This document shows, one piece after another, positions 1 to 8,092 of a stretch of 23,911 bases of DNA. The translations under genes were made by a program, and so were the position numbers. The stretch spans positions 1-23,911 of the IMG/VR virus record IMGVR_UViG_3300007520_000078; one strand, 5' to 3'. Within the stretch, counting starts at the first letter, position 1. Each line of letters starts with the position of its first letter. Under the pieces are notes generated by a model. It had not been told where the DNA came from. It worked only from the letters and a program-made list of their open reading frames with translations, and made no database searches. The stretch is from a virus.

Positions 1-2773
1 AGCCGCTGCCGCCCAGGTGGCCGCCGCCGCCGCCGCCGCCGCCCAGCCGCTCCTGCCCGCCGCCGCCGCCGTTGCTGGCGCCGAAGCCGCCGAAGGCGCC
101 GCCGGCGCCGCCGCCGAACGAGGTGCCGGCAGTGCCGCCGGTGTTGTTGTCGCCCGCGCCGCCGCCGCCGGCACTGCCGTAGCCGCCGCCACCGGCCCCG
201 CCGCCGCCGCCATGGGCGCGCAGCAGGGTGCCGAACGCCGACACGCCGCCGGTGCCGCCGGGCGCGCCCTCGCCCACGCCCGCCTCGCCGCCCGGCGCCA
301 CCGTCACCGCCACGCTGGCGGGCAGTTCCGCCGCGCGGTAGCGGCCCCGCCTTGTGGCCGCGCCGCCGCCGCCGCCGCCGCCGCTCACCGCCGTGCCGGC
401 CGGCGCCACGCCGCCATTGCCGCCGGCGCCGCCGCTGCCCCACAGCTCCACCTCGACATGGGTGGCCAGCGGGTCCTTGGTCCAGGTGCCGTCGGCCAGG
501 AACACCGTCACCCGCGGCGGTGCCGGCAGCGCGCCGCCGTCGCCGCCATGCACCGCCGCCCAGTCGGTGCCGGCCACGTGGCCGCTGCCGGTGGTCAGCC
601 GCAGCCAGCCCAGCAGCGCCTGGCGGTTGGCCACGGCCGGCACGCTGGCGGCCACGAAATGCCCGGCCACATAGGTGCCGGTGGCGGGTTGCAGCGCCGA
701 GGACACCACGGTGGCCGCCTTGATGCGCCCGAACAGCGCATCGGCCGGGTCGCAGGTTTCGATGATGTGCAGCCAGCCCGCCCCGCCCGGCTCCACGCGG
801 CCCACGCCGCGGTTGAGGGTGGAAAAGCCCACCACCACCGGGTCGCAATGCAGCGTGTTGGCGGTGAGAACGTTGTGCGTCGCCGCCCCGATATTCGCCG
901 CCGCGGTCACGTTGCGGAACGCGTTGCCCGACAGCACGAAGCCCGAGGCCGCCGAAAGCTGCACGCCCACCAGCCCGGTGGCCGAACTCCAGGTGCCGCC
1001 GGGCCGCCGGCTGGCCGCCACGAAGCGCGGGTCGCCGTCGATCTCGTTGTCGCGCACCAGCACGCGGTGGGTGCCATTGTTCGGCCCGGCGATGCCCGAC
1101 ACCGTGAAGTCGGCGATGCGGTTGCCCTCGATGGTCAGCCCGTCATAGTCCATGTTGTTGGTGGCCACGATGGTGGCGAACCAAATGCCGTATTGCCCGG
1201 TGGTCTGGATGGTGTTGCGCGCGATGCGGCAGTTGCGCATGGCCGGCTGAAGGCGGATCGCCAGGGTGGAAAGCTGGCTCTCGCTCACCGGCCCGTTGTA
1301 GAACCCGCTGCCGTCGCCGTTGTCGCCCACCCACAGCCCCTCGGCGCCATAGCCCCAGTCCGACACCGCGTTCACCGAGGGCAGGGTGCGCACCAGATGG
1401 TTGTCGGAAATCTCGTTCCAGTAGCCGGCCGGCGAGGCCGAACCCGGATCGTTGGAGTTGTTGGCGTAGAAGTTGCCGGTGTTGCTGCCGTACAGCGAGG
1501 TCACCACCCCGCTGCCCGCCGCCGGTTCGCCCGGGGGCGAGGCGCCGCCGCCGGCATTGCGCAGCCCGCCGGTGACCATGATGTAGAACTGCGTCTGGTT
1601 GCGCGGGTTCGGCTCCGGCCTGCGGAACACGTCGGCCACCACGTTGCCGGTGATGCGCAGCGCGAACTGTGCGGTCTGGCCCTGCGGGTCCACGCCGATC
1701 GGCGCCACCACGCGAATGCCGGTGCCCATGATCCGGCGCAGCACGTTGTTGCTGATCACCACCGACTTGGCGCCCAGCACGGCAATGCCCTGGCTGCCGG
1801 TGATGGTGTTGTTGACGATGACCACGCCCGAGCGCACTGGCAGCGGGCGGGTGTTGCCGCTGTGGGTTGAGATGGCATCGTCGTTGGCATCGATGATCTC
1901 GTTGCCCTCGATGATCACGTTCGAGCTGTCCCACACCGCGATGCCGTCCGCCACGGTGCGATACACCCGGCAGTTGCGCACCACCACCTGGTCGCTGTCG
2001 CTGATCACCAGGCCCATGTTGCGCGAGTACATGAACTCGCAGTTCTCGATGGAGATGTTGGTGCCGAACAGGCGCATCATCTGCGCCCCGGCGGTGCGCT
2101 GCACGTCCGCCCGCCCACGCACGGTCAGGTCGCGCATGTGGAAATCCGACAGCGGCAGCCAGCTCGCCGGAAACACCGAGTTGCTGATGCCGTCGCCGTT
2201 GATGGCGTTGACCGAGTCGTCGATCACGATGACGCTGCGCCCGCGCCCGGCCCCGCGCACCATCACGCCGCTGCGCGGTCGCAACAATGCAACCGAGGTG
2301 TCGAGCCGATAGGTGCCGGGCGGCAGGAACACCTCGCCGCCGGTCGGCTTGGCCGAGGCCGCGTCGAACGCCGCCTGCAGCGCCGGGCCGTCATTGACCA
2401 CGCCGTTGCCCAGCGCGCCGTAGTCCTTCACGTTGACCCGCTCGGATGCGCGCACCGCCAGGCTGCGAAACGCGGTGGAACCGGTCGCCCGCACGGTCAG
2501 CGACGATGCGTTGGTCGCCGGCAGCGTGGTGGCATCCACCGACAGCACGCCCGCATCCATGCGCAGCCCGCTGCCGATCGACACCGGCTCCGGCCCGCCC
2601 GGGAACACGCCGACGCGGCCGAGCAGCTTGCCGGTGGCCAGGGTCAGGCGCGGCTGCATCGGTTCGCGCACCGCCGCGGTGGTGGTCACGTACGACTGGC
2701 CCCCGCGCTCGATCAACATCTTGTCGGTGTCGAGCGTGGTCAGGGTCTGCGGAAGTTCGTCCAACGTGGGCAT
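1..2773 (-). CDS. Beta-helix tailspike with glycine-rich C-terminal domain (partial, 3' end outside window)
   Basis: The frame is open from ATG at 2773 to the left edge, at least 924 residues with no stop. The start is preceded by a GGAGAGGGG purine stretch. Residues 1-80 align without gaps to the N terminus of the neighbouring spike (MPT-DEL at 1-7, LLGR at 50-53, GGPE at 59-62), so both probably dock to the same tail site. Residues about 118-140 (DYGALGNGVVNDGPALQAAF) are the typical entry to a pectate-lyase-like right-handed beta-helix. After that come many short Asn/Gly/Val/Ile turns (NCRV, GNEI, NNTI, NNVL). From about residue 755 the sequence becomes a FLADGTWTK segment followed by a long Gly-rich domain encoded by GGC runs. 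The role inferred is binding or degrading a host surface polysaccharide. No catalytic residues could be assigned. Confidence 0.88.
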   Translation of the reverse strand, partial: MPTLDELPQTLTTLDTDKMLIERGGQSYVTTTAAVREPMQPRLTLATGKLLGRVGVFPGGPEPVSIGSGLRMDAGVLSVDATTLPATNASSLTVRATGSTAFRSLAVRASERVNVKDYGALGNGVVNDGPALQAAFDAASAKPTGGEVFLPPGTYRLDTSVALLRPRSGVMVRGAGRGRSVIVIDDSVNAINGDGISNSVFPASWLPLSDFHMRDLTVRGRADVQRTAGAQMMRLFGTNISIENCEFMYSRNMGLVISDSDQVVVRNCRVYRTVADGIAVWDSSNVIIEGNEIIDANDDAISTHSGNTRPLPVRSGVVIVNNTITGSQGIAVLGAKSVVISNNVLRRIMGTGIRVVAPIGVDPQGQTAQFALRITGNVVADVFRRPEPNPRNQTQFYIMVTGGLRNAGGGASPPGEPAAGSGVVTSLYGSNTGNFYANNSNDPGSASPAGYWNEISDNHLVRTLPSVNAVSDWGYGAEGLWVGDNGDGSGFYNGPVSESQLSTLAIRLQPAMRNCRIARNTIQTTGQYGIWFATIVATNNMDYDGLTIEGNRIADFTVSGIAGPNNGTHRVLVRDNEIDGDPRFVAASRRPGGTWSSATGLVGVQLSAASGFVLSGNAFRNVTAAANIGAATHNVLTANTLHCDPVVVGFSTLNRGVGRVEPGGAGWLHIIETCDPADALFGRIKAATVVSSALQPATGTYVAGHFVAASVPAVANRQALLGWLRLTTGSGHVAGTDWAAVHGGDGGALPAPPRVTVFLADGTWTKDPLATHVEVELWGSGGAGGNGGVAPAGTAVSGGGGGGGAATRRGRYRAAELPASVAVTVAPGGEAGVGEGAPGGTGGVSAFGTLLRAHGGGGGAGGGGYGSAGGGGAGDNNTGGTAGTSFGGGAGGAFGGFGASNGGGGGQERLGGGGGGGGHLGGSG

Positions 2774-2843
2774 GCGTGTCCCCTCTCCAGCCCCGCGGGG
2801 GGGCCGGTCCTGGTAGCTGTTTCGTTCTTAGAAAGTAATGGCG

Positions 2844-5285
2844 TCAGGCCAGGGCGGCCCAGCCCATGCTGCCGCTGCCGTCCTGCTTGATCCAGAACGT
2901 GGCGCCGGCCCCGCCGTCGAGGTTGCGGTAGTCCGACCCCGGCGGCGCCGCCACCACCCCCTGCGGCGAACCGCGCCCGATGGTGGAGGTGGCACCCGTT
3001 GCCTCGGCCTCGCTGGCCAGGCGCAGCCGCCCCGCGCCACGCGGGCGCAGGGTCAGGTCGCCGTCGCCCAGGCTGCCCAGCGTGGCGGTGCCCGAGGCGT
3101 CCGGCGCCAGGTAGTCGGCCAGCGGGAAGCGGCTGGCGCGCCACATGCCCCAGGTGGCAATCCATTCCACATCGGCATCGGCCGGCACGGTCAGGTCGCC
3201 GCGCGTCCAGTTCTCCTGCAGCGGATTGCTGCCGACGCGGCTGAACGTCACCGCGGTGTTGCAGCGCACCAGCAGCGTGCGCTCCTCGTGCAGCGGCGGG
3301 CCGGCATGGGCCACCGCCGCCGCCCCTGCCCCGTCGCCCACGATGCTCACCGGCACGGTGGTGCCGATCGGGCCGTAGCCGCTGCCATGGCTCAGCACGA
3401 CAATGCCGATCACCTGGCCATTGGCGACCATCGCCTCGGCATCCGCCACACCGCCCCCGCCGCCCCCACCTTCAATCGTCACGCTGGCCTGGGTATAGCC
3501 GCTGCCGCCCGCGGTCACGCGCACGAAGCTGATGCGCCCCGCCCACGCCGCCTGGTTGCTCGACATCATCGCCTGCACCCCGTCGGGCGCGTAGGTCACC
3601 ATCACGCTGTCGGCGATGTCGGGGAACACCAGCCGCTGCACCCCGCCCTCGGCCTGCGGGTTGGTCACGAAGCGGGCGGTGAAGTCGTGGCGGTTGCCGC
3701 GCACCAGCACGCTGTCGGTATCGGCGCGCAGGCAGTCCGTGGCCGCCCGCCCGACGAAGTTGTTGTCAGCGACGAGAACGTTGCGCGGCCCGTCGCGCAG
3801 CCACACGCCCGAGGCGGTGCCCGACATGGTGAGCCAGTTGCCGGTGATCGCCAGGTTGGAACACGCGATGCCGAAGTTGAGCGCCCCGCCATCGGTCTCC
3901 ACGTTGTTCACCGTGATGCCCCACAGCGTGAACCCGGCCAGGTAGTTGCCGGCCACGCGCAGGTTGGTGCTGCCGCCGCAGTTGATGGCGAAGCCGTGGC
4001 CCAGGATGTGGTTGTCGCTGAAGTCGCTGTCGATCGCGCCGCCGCAGTCGATGCCGTACAGCGCCGTGCCAGTCATGGTGTTGCCGGCGATGCGCGAGCC
4101 CGCGACATTGGCCAGCATCGCCGCCCCGCTCGGCTCGGTGGTGCCGTTGTCCACCAGCAGGTTGCCGCTGGCCAGCAGCGCGCGGCCGGCCAGCGCCATG
4201 CCGTACACCTGGTTGTCGTGGCAGATGTTGCCGCTGGCCACCACCGCCACCGCGTCGGGGAAGTCGTTGCCCCACACCGGCGGCGAGATGTTCGGCACGT
4301 TGAAGTTGCCGATGGCGATGCCGCGCACGTTGCCCCAGCAGCGGTTGCCGATCACCTGCACCAGGCGCGCCACGCGGCTATGCGCCACGTCGTTGAAATC
4401 GACGGTGATGCCATAGGCGTCGTTGCCGTGCGCCCGGCAATCGCTCACCAGCACCCCGGCACAGGCCTGCACCCACAGCCCATGCGCCGCGTTGCCCGAG
4501 AAGCTGCAGTCGCGCACGATATGGTTGCACAAGGCCGGGTCGGTGGATTGCAGCACCAGCCCGCTGCCCAGCACCGCGCCCGCGGCATTGACGAAGGCAC
4601 ACCGATGCAAATCCGAACTGGTGCAGGCCTCGGTCAGCAGCACGCCCCAGCTTTCCTGGCTCACCACGGCGCGGTTGGCGTCGAAGGTCACGCCGTCGGC
4701 GCGGAACCCCGGCGCCTGCACCGCGATCCATGCGCCATTGCCCATCTGTATCCCACGGCGCAGCACGCTCAGCCCGGGCGTGCCCAGCAGCACGGTGTTC
4801 GGCTGGGTGATCGTCCACTGCCCGTCCACCCGATAGGTGCGCGGCCCCAGCCGCACCGGCCGCCCGCTGCCCACCGCGGCATTCAGCGCGGCGGTATCGT
4901 CGGTGATGCCGTCGCCGACCGCGCCGAAGCTCTCCGGCCCCACCGCATCGGCCAGCAACTCACCCAGCGGGCGCGACGTGGTGGTGCCGCCGGCCAACGC
5001 GCTGGCCTGGGATACGCTGGTGGCCGGCCCCAGCGCCGCGATCGGTGCGGCCGCCAGCACGCCGCCGGCCAGCGCCAGCCCGGCCCCCACGCCCAGCGCC
5101 TCCGGCCCGCCCAGCCCGCCGCTCGCCCGGCCCAGCAATTGCCCGCCCGACAGCGCGATCTGCGGCTGCATGCCCGCCAGAAGCTGGGCGCGCGACACCT
5201 GGCGCACCTCCCCCCCCTGGCTCGCCGGCAGCAAGTCGCTGTCGGCCGACGCGATCGCCACGTCCAGTTCGTCGATGGTCGGCAT
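2844..5285 (-). CDS. Beta-helix tailspike (pectate-lyase-like), 813 aa
   Basis: ATG at 5285 lies 3 bases after the adaptor stop codon, with a GGGGGG tract 7 bases upstream. Residues 1-80 form the same N-terminal module as the next spike. An Ala/Gly-rich linker follows, then SFGAVGDGITDDTAALNAA at about 119-137, the usual opening of pectate-lyase superfamily beta-helices in phage spikes. Residues about 140-560 show repeated coils of the type SGNLLVDN, AGNTMTG, SDNHILG, AGNYLAG and TGNWLTMSG. A Gly-rich stretch and a C-terminal region ending FWIKQDGSGSMGWAALA close the protein. Expected to act at the baseplate periphery as a receptor-binding or depolymerising spike, substrate unknown. The reading frame crosses a run of eight G residues at codons 23-26 (5210-5217), which could make expression switchable. 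Confidence 0.9.
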   Translation of the reverse strand: MPTIDELDVAIASADSDLLPASQGGEVRQVSRAQLLAGMQPQIALSGGQLLGRASGGLGGPEALGVGAGLALAGGVLAAAPIAALGPATSVSQASALAGGTTTSRPLGELLADAVGPESFGAVGDGITDDTAALNAAVGSGRPVRLGPRTYRVDGQWTITQPNTVLLGTPGLSVLRRGIQMGNGAWIAVQAPGFRADGVTFDANRAVVSQESWGVLLTEACTSSDLHRCAFVNAAGAVLGSGLVLQSTDPALCNHIVRDCSFSGNAAHGLWVQACAGVLVSDCRAHGNDAYGITVDFNDVAHSRVARLVQVIGNRCWGNVRGIAIGNFNVPNISPPVWGNDFPDAVAVVASGNICHDNQVYGMALAGRALLASGNLLVDNGTTEPSGAAMLANVAGSRIAGNTMTGTALYGIDCGGAIDSDFSDNHILGHGFAINCGGSTNLRVAGNYLAGFTLWGITVNNVETDGGALNFGIACSNLAITGNWLTMSGTASGVWLRDGPRNVLVADNNFVGRAATDCLRADTDSVLVRGNRHDFTARFVTNPQAEGGVQRLVFPDIADSVMVTYAPDGVQAMMSSNQAAWAGRISFVRVTAGGSGYTQASVTIEGGGGGGGVADAEAMVANGQVIGIVVLSHGSGYGPIGTTVPVSIVGDGAGAAAVAHAGPPLHEERTLLVRCNTAVTFSRVGSNPLQENWTRGDLTVPADADVEWIATWGMWRASRFPLADYLAPDASGTATLGSLGDGDLTLRPRGAGRLRLASEAEATGATSTIGRGSPQGVVAAPPGSDYRNLDGGAGATFWIKQDGSGSMGWAALA

Positions 5286-5288
5286 GGT

Positions 5289-5774
5289 TCAGCCCCCCAG
5301 CAGGATCGGATTGCCGTTCTGGTCGGTGATCGTCAGCCCGCCCGCGGTCTGCAGCGAGCCGACCGGGGCGGCGGATGCGGCCAGCCCCAGCACCGGCAGC
5401 GCCACCGCCCGGCCGAGCACGCGCCCGCTGGTGGTGGTGGCGGTCAGCTGCACCAGGTAGGTCGTGCCCGCCTGCCCGCCCGACAGCCACACCACCACCA
5501 CCGGCCCGTCGACCGACACCTCACCCACCGTCAGGTGCCCGCCCCCGGCCGGGCTCGGCTCCACCGCCACCGACACCACGGCATCGCGCTCGTTGCCGGC
5601 CAGGGCGGCGGAGATGTCGAACTCGTAGTCCAGCACGTCGGCCGGGTCCTTCGCCGGCCACGACAGCGGCGGCGGCGTGGCCTGGCTGGCGCCGCGCGGC
5701 ACCGGGGCGAAGCCGTCCAGCACCACGCGCCGCGCCGTGCTGGGCCGCCATACCTGCGAAACGGAATCGGACAT
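5289..5774 (-). CDS. Phage fibre-tail adaptor-like protein, 161 aa
   Basis: I chose ATG at 5774 (MSDSVSQVWRPS) because AAGGGG lies upstream; a longer in-frame start at 5843 would run into the terminator-like region. The protein is beta-rich: after an N-terminal peptide with a Pro-rich segment it has DVLDYEFDISAALAG, then alternating strands (VVSVAVEPS, VVVVWLSGG, YLVQLTATTTSG). It ends in GGLTITDQNGNPILLGG. This pattern fits the small two-domain proteins that sit between tail fibre and spike genes in many alphaproteobacterial prophages and are annotated as fibre-tail adaptors. It stops 3 bases before the tailspike start, so the two are probably translated together and may assemble together. 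Family assignment is from remembered pattern, not a search. Confidence 0.7.
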   Translation of the reverse strand: MSDSVSQVWRPSTARRVVLDGFAPVPRGASQATPPPLSWPAKDPADVLDYEFDISAALAGNERDAVVSVAVEPSPAGGGHLTVGEVSVDGPVVVVWLSGGQAGTTYLVQLTATTTSGRVLGRAVALPVLGLAASAAPVGSLQTAGGLTITDQNGNPILLGG

Positions 5775-5851
5775 GTCGGTGGTCCCCTTAGAACGGCAGC
5801 CGCGCTGATGGACGCAAGGCTGCCACTCTAGAATTCTGTTCAAGAACGCAA

Positions 5852-5887
5852 ATATTCCGATCGAGCGATCCCACTCGATCGGATATT
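5852..5887 (-). terminator. Hairpin between fibre and adaptor genes
   Basis: CCGATCGAG (5857-5865) and CTCGATCGG (5874-5882) form a perfect 9-bp stem with an 8-base loop. The stem extends through flanking AATAT/ATATT with one bulged base. It starts 3 bases after the stop of the fibre gene (5891). On the minus strand it is followed by an AATATTTGCG stretch rather than a long T run, so it may be a partial terminator or an mRNA 3'-end stabiliser separating fibre from adaptor and spike expression. The symmetric GATCGAGC core could also be a protein-binding site. Confidence 0.5.
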
Positions 5888-5890
5888 GCT

Positions 5891-7150
5891 CTAATATTCG
5901 ACGATGACCGCACCGGCCGCTCCCGGCGCCCCGGCATTGTCGCCGCCGCCGCCCGCCCCGCCGCCGCCCGGCGAGGCCCCGGCACTGGGCAGGCCGGAGG
6001 AGGCACCGCCGCCGCCGCCGCCACCCGCCGCCGCCCCGCCCACGCCGCCGAAGCCGGTCGCGCCGCCGCTGAACCCGGCATTGCCGGCGCCACCCGTCAT
6101 GTTCACCTGGCCGCCGCTGCCGCCGCCGCCCGGCCCGGAATCACCCTGCCCGCCGGCCAGCGAGCCCGCGCCGCCGCTGCCGCCGCTGGCCGAGAGCAGC
6201 CCGCCGACGCCACCCGCCCCGCCGCCACCGCCATTGTTGCCCGCAGCCGAGCCGGAATTGTTCGCCCCGGCCGCACCGCCCGCGCCCACCGTCACCGCCA
6301 GCACCTGCCCCGGTCCCACGGCGAACACGCCCTCGGCATAGCCGCCGCCGCCACCGCCGCCGCCGCCGCCCTGCGTGGTGTTGCCGCCGCCGCCGCCGCC
6401 GCCGCCGATCGCGCGCACCCGCAGCCGCGTCACCCCCGCCGGCACCTGGAAGCTGCCCGAGGCGGTGAAACCCTGCACTGTGGAAAAGCCCGGCCGCAGC
6501 TCCGGCAGCCGGTAGTTCAGCACCGGCGCAGTGGCCAGCCGGGCGATGTCGCCCGCCGTCACGCTGGCCTGGCCATGGGCGACCGTCACCGTCGCCAGCC
6601 CCACCCATCCGGAATCCACCGCCGGCGCCACCTGCGTGCCGGTCGTCGCCGGCACGCCCGCCTTCAGCTGCAGCTGTACCCGCTGCACCCGGCGGGTGTT
6701 CTGCGCCGTGCCCAGGTTGCCCGGCCCCAGATAGGGCTGCGCCGGATTGGCCGCGTTGTAGTACGGCAGCACCACCGGATCGACATCCGCCTCCTGGAAC
6801 GCCGCCTCGATCAGCGAAGTCACCGACTGGCCCGAGGTGGTGGGCACGGCGAGCGCGAAGGCGATGGGCGCCAGATTGATGCCCATCTTCACCAGCGCTG
6901 AGCCGGCATCGGCGGCCAGCGAGCCATAGGCCCCGGCATCCACCGTCGAAAGCTGGGAAATGCTGCCCGGCCCCACCAGCAGGCCCAGCGAGGCCGGCAC
7001 CGTCGGCGCCACCTCCAGCCCGTCCACCACCACCCCGCTGCCCAGCACCGCGCGCATCAGCGCGCCCAGCGCCACCATGGCATGCCGGTTGGTCGATAGC
7101 AGGTCGGTGTCCAGCGGAATCGAGCCGGGATAGACGATGTTGCGATCCAT
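5891..7150 (-). CDS. Tail fibre protein with C-terminal glycine-rich adhesin domain, 419 aa
   Basis: ATG at 7150 (MDRNIVYPGSIPLDTDLL) is chosen because GAGGG sits 5 bases upstream; the longer frame lacks this. Residues 1-220 form a mixed N-terminal region (PGSIPLDTDLLSTNRHAMVALGALMRAVLG), as in fibre or GpH-like proteins that begin at the baseplate. From about residue 228 (FTASGSFQVPAGVTRLRVRA) a Gly-rich domain begins. It has long poly-Gly runs, a conserved YAEGVFAVGPGQVLAVTVGAGG segment and a terminal GAVIVEY. This layout is typical of phage Gly-rich adhesin tips built from polyglycine helices, which bind host receptors. It lies downstream of the GpI-like baseplate gene and upstream of the adaptor, as expected for receptor-binding genes. 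Confidence 0.85.
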   Translation of the reverse strand: MDRNIVYPGSIPLDTDLLSTNRHAMVALGALMRAVLGSGVVVDGLEVAPTVPASLGLLVGPGSISQLSTVDAGAYGSLAADAGSALVKMGINLAPIAFALAVPTTSGQSVTSLIEAAFQEADVDPVVLPYYNAANPAQPYLGPGNLGTAQNTRRVQRVQLQLKAGVPATTGTQVAPAVDSGWVGLATVTVAHGQASVTAGDIARLATAPVLNYRLPELRPGFSTVQGFTASGSFQVPAGVTRLRVRAIGGGGGGGGNTTQGGGGGGGGGGYAEGVFAVGPGQVLAVTVGAGGAAGANNSGSAAGNNGGGGGAGGVGGLLSASGGSGGAGSLAGGQGDSGPGGGGSGGQVNMTGGAGNAGFSGGATGFGGVGGAAAGGGGGGGASSGLPSAGASPGGGGAGGGGDNAGAPGAAGAVIVEY

Positions 7151-7232
7151 TGAGCCCTCGCCTTGAAGATGTGCAAAACCACCCGCTCCCCGAGTACGGA
7201 AAGCGGCGGAGCAGGGCAGCCGCCCTGTTGAG

Positions 7233-7898
7233 TCAGTTGTCGATCCGCACCCAGGCCACGGCACCCACCGGCAGCACCGTGGCCACCGCCTCGTGGATGT
7301 CGGCGTCGGTCACCTGGCCCTCCAGCATCGCCAGGCTGGCCCACGCGCCCGCCCCCACGCCCCAGCCGCCCGAGCCGCCGCCCCAGCCGTTCACCACGGC
7401 AATGCCGCTGCCCAGCGGCCGGCGCGCACTCACGAAACACTGGTAGGGCAGCAACAGGCTGCCCCAGCCGCCGCCCGCGCCATACCCGCAGCCCACGCCC
7501 CAGCCGCCGGTATCGGCCGGCCGCCGCGGCTCGAACACCGCCGGCGCCCGCCCCGTCAGGTCCAGCAGCGCGCCATGCAGCGCCGGGCGCGTCGCCCGCT
7601 CGCGCAGCAACTCGCGCAGAATGGTGGCGCGAAATGCCGCATCGCCCTGCGCCCGCCGGCGGCGCACCCGCGCCCCGAAATAATCCACCGCGATCATGTC
7701 CAGCGCCCGCCCGGTGGCGGTGGCGATGCGCGTCTGCGCCCGCACCGCGCCCAGCAACTCGTGCAACCAGGCCCAGCCCTCGGCCAGCCCCGCCAGCACC
7801 GCCGCCAACACGCCGCCGCCATCCGCAGCCTCGCCGTGCCAGCGCGCCGGCAGCACCGACTGCAACCGCGCCAGCATGTCCTGGGCATCCCCGCGCAT
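7233..7898 (-). CDS. Baseplate/tail protein, GpI-like, 221 aa
   Basis: The 3' neighbour in the V-W-J series is normally GpI, which joins the baseplate wedge to fibres, and this gene occupies that slot. The N-terminal part (MLARLQSVLPARWHG, WAWLHELLGAVRAQTRIATATGRALDMIAVDYFG, then RRRAQGDAAFRATILRELLRERATRPALHGALLDLTG) matches the feel of tail proteins that start with a helical wedge-binding segment. The middle is Gly/Trp-rich (GGWGVGCGYGAGGGWG). The C terminus (QVTDADIHEAVATVLPVGAVAWVRID) is typical of this class. Two ATGs lie close together; 7898 is preferred because GGGAG is 7 bases away, whereas it almost touches the ATG at 7904. Role is inferred from position and pattern. Confidence 0.72.
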   Translation of the reverse strand: MRGDAQDMLARLQSVLPARWHGEAADGGGVLAAVLAGLAEGWAWLHELLGAVRAQTRIATATGRALDMIAVDYFGARVRRRRAQGDAAFRATILRELLRERATRPALHGALLDLTGRAPAVFEPRRPADTGGWGVGCGYGAGGGWGSLLLPYQCFVSARRPLGSGIAVVNGWGGGSGGWGVGAGAWASLAMLEGQVTDADIHEAVATVLPVGAVAWVRIDN

Positions 7899-7964
7899 CA
7901 CCATGCTCCCGAAACATTATTTAGCCCGGCAAGAACGTAAATATCATTCAAGGCCAGGAGGAAT

Positions 7965-8078
7965 CTTCTTTTTCTGAAGAAAAAGAAGCAAAAAGACTTT
8001 ATCCGTTTGGGCGGGGCGCTTGCCGCAAGCACCCGAACAAACGGTGAGAAGTTTTTGGTTCTTTTTTCAAAAAGAACC
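7965..8078. repeat. A/T-rich nested pseudo-palindrome between GpJ and GpI-like genes
   Basis: Three hairpins are seen in order. CTTCTTTTTC/GAAAAAGAAG (7965-7988) is a perfect 10-bp stem with a 4-base loop. GCTTG/CAAGC (8018-8030) has a 3-base loop. GGTTCTTTTT/AAAAAGAACC (8057-8078) is a perfect 10-bp stem. The flanks of the central hairpin are also mutually inverted: CAAAAAGACTTTATCCGTTTG against CAAACGGTGAGAAGTTTTTG. The whole is therefore one imperfect palindrome of about 114 bp. It is far richer in A and T than anything around it and sits in a 194-base gap without a gene. I associate similar elements from memory with dispersed repeats in Acetobacteraceae. It may also end or attenuate transcription. 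Confidence 0.8.
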
Positions 8079-8092
8079 TGTTCCTGCCTCGC

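Noticed and set aside
17-1870. 617-residue plus-strand frame rich in Ala, Arg and His
   Set aside because: It is the antisense of the second tailspike. The minus strand frame has a ribosome-binding site, beta-helix pattern and shared N terminus, while this frame is low-complexity Ala/Gly/Arg/His typical of mirror frames in GC-rich DNA.
2838-5831. 997-residue plus-strand frame
   Set aside because: Antisense of the first spike and the adaptor. It crosses their coupled boundary and the hairpin, and its composition (Arg/His/Ala/Val-rich) is that of a shadow.
8057-8078. Simple intrinsic terminator after the GpJ gene
   Set aside because: The hairpin has T and A tracts inside the stem and no T run after it on the minus strand, and it is part of the larger pseudo-palindrome. 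A terminator role cannot be excluded but is not supported by itself.
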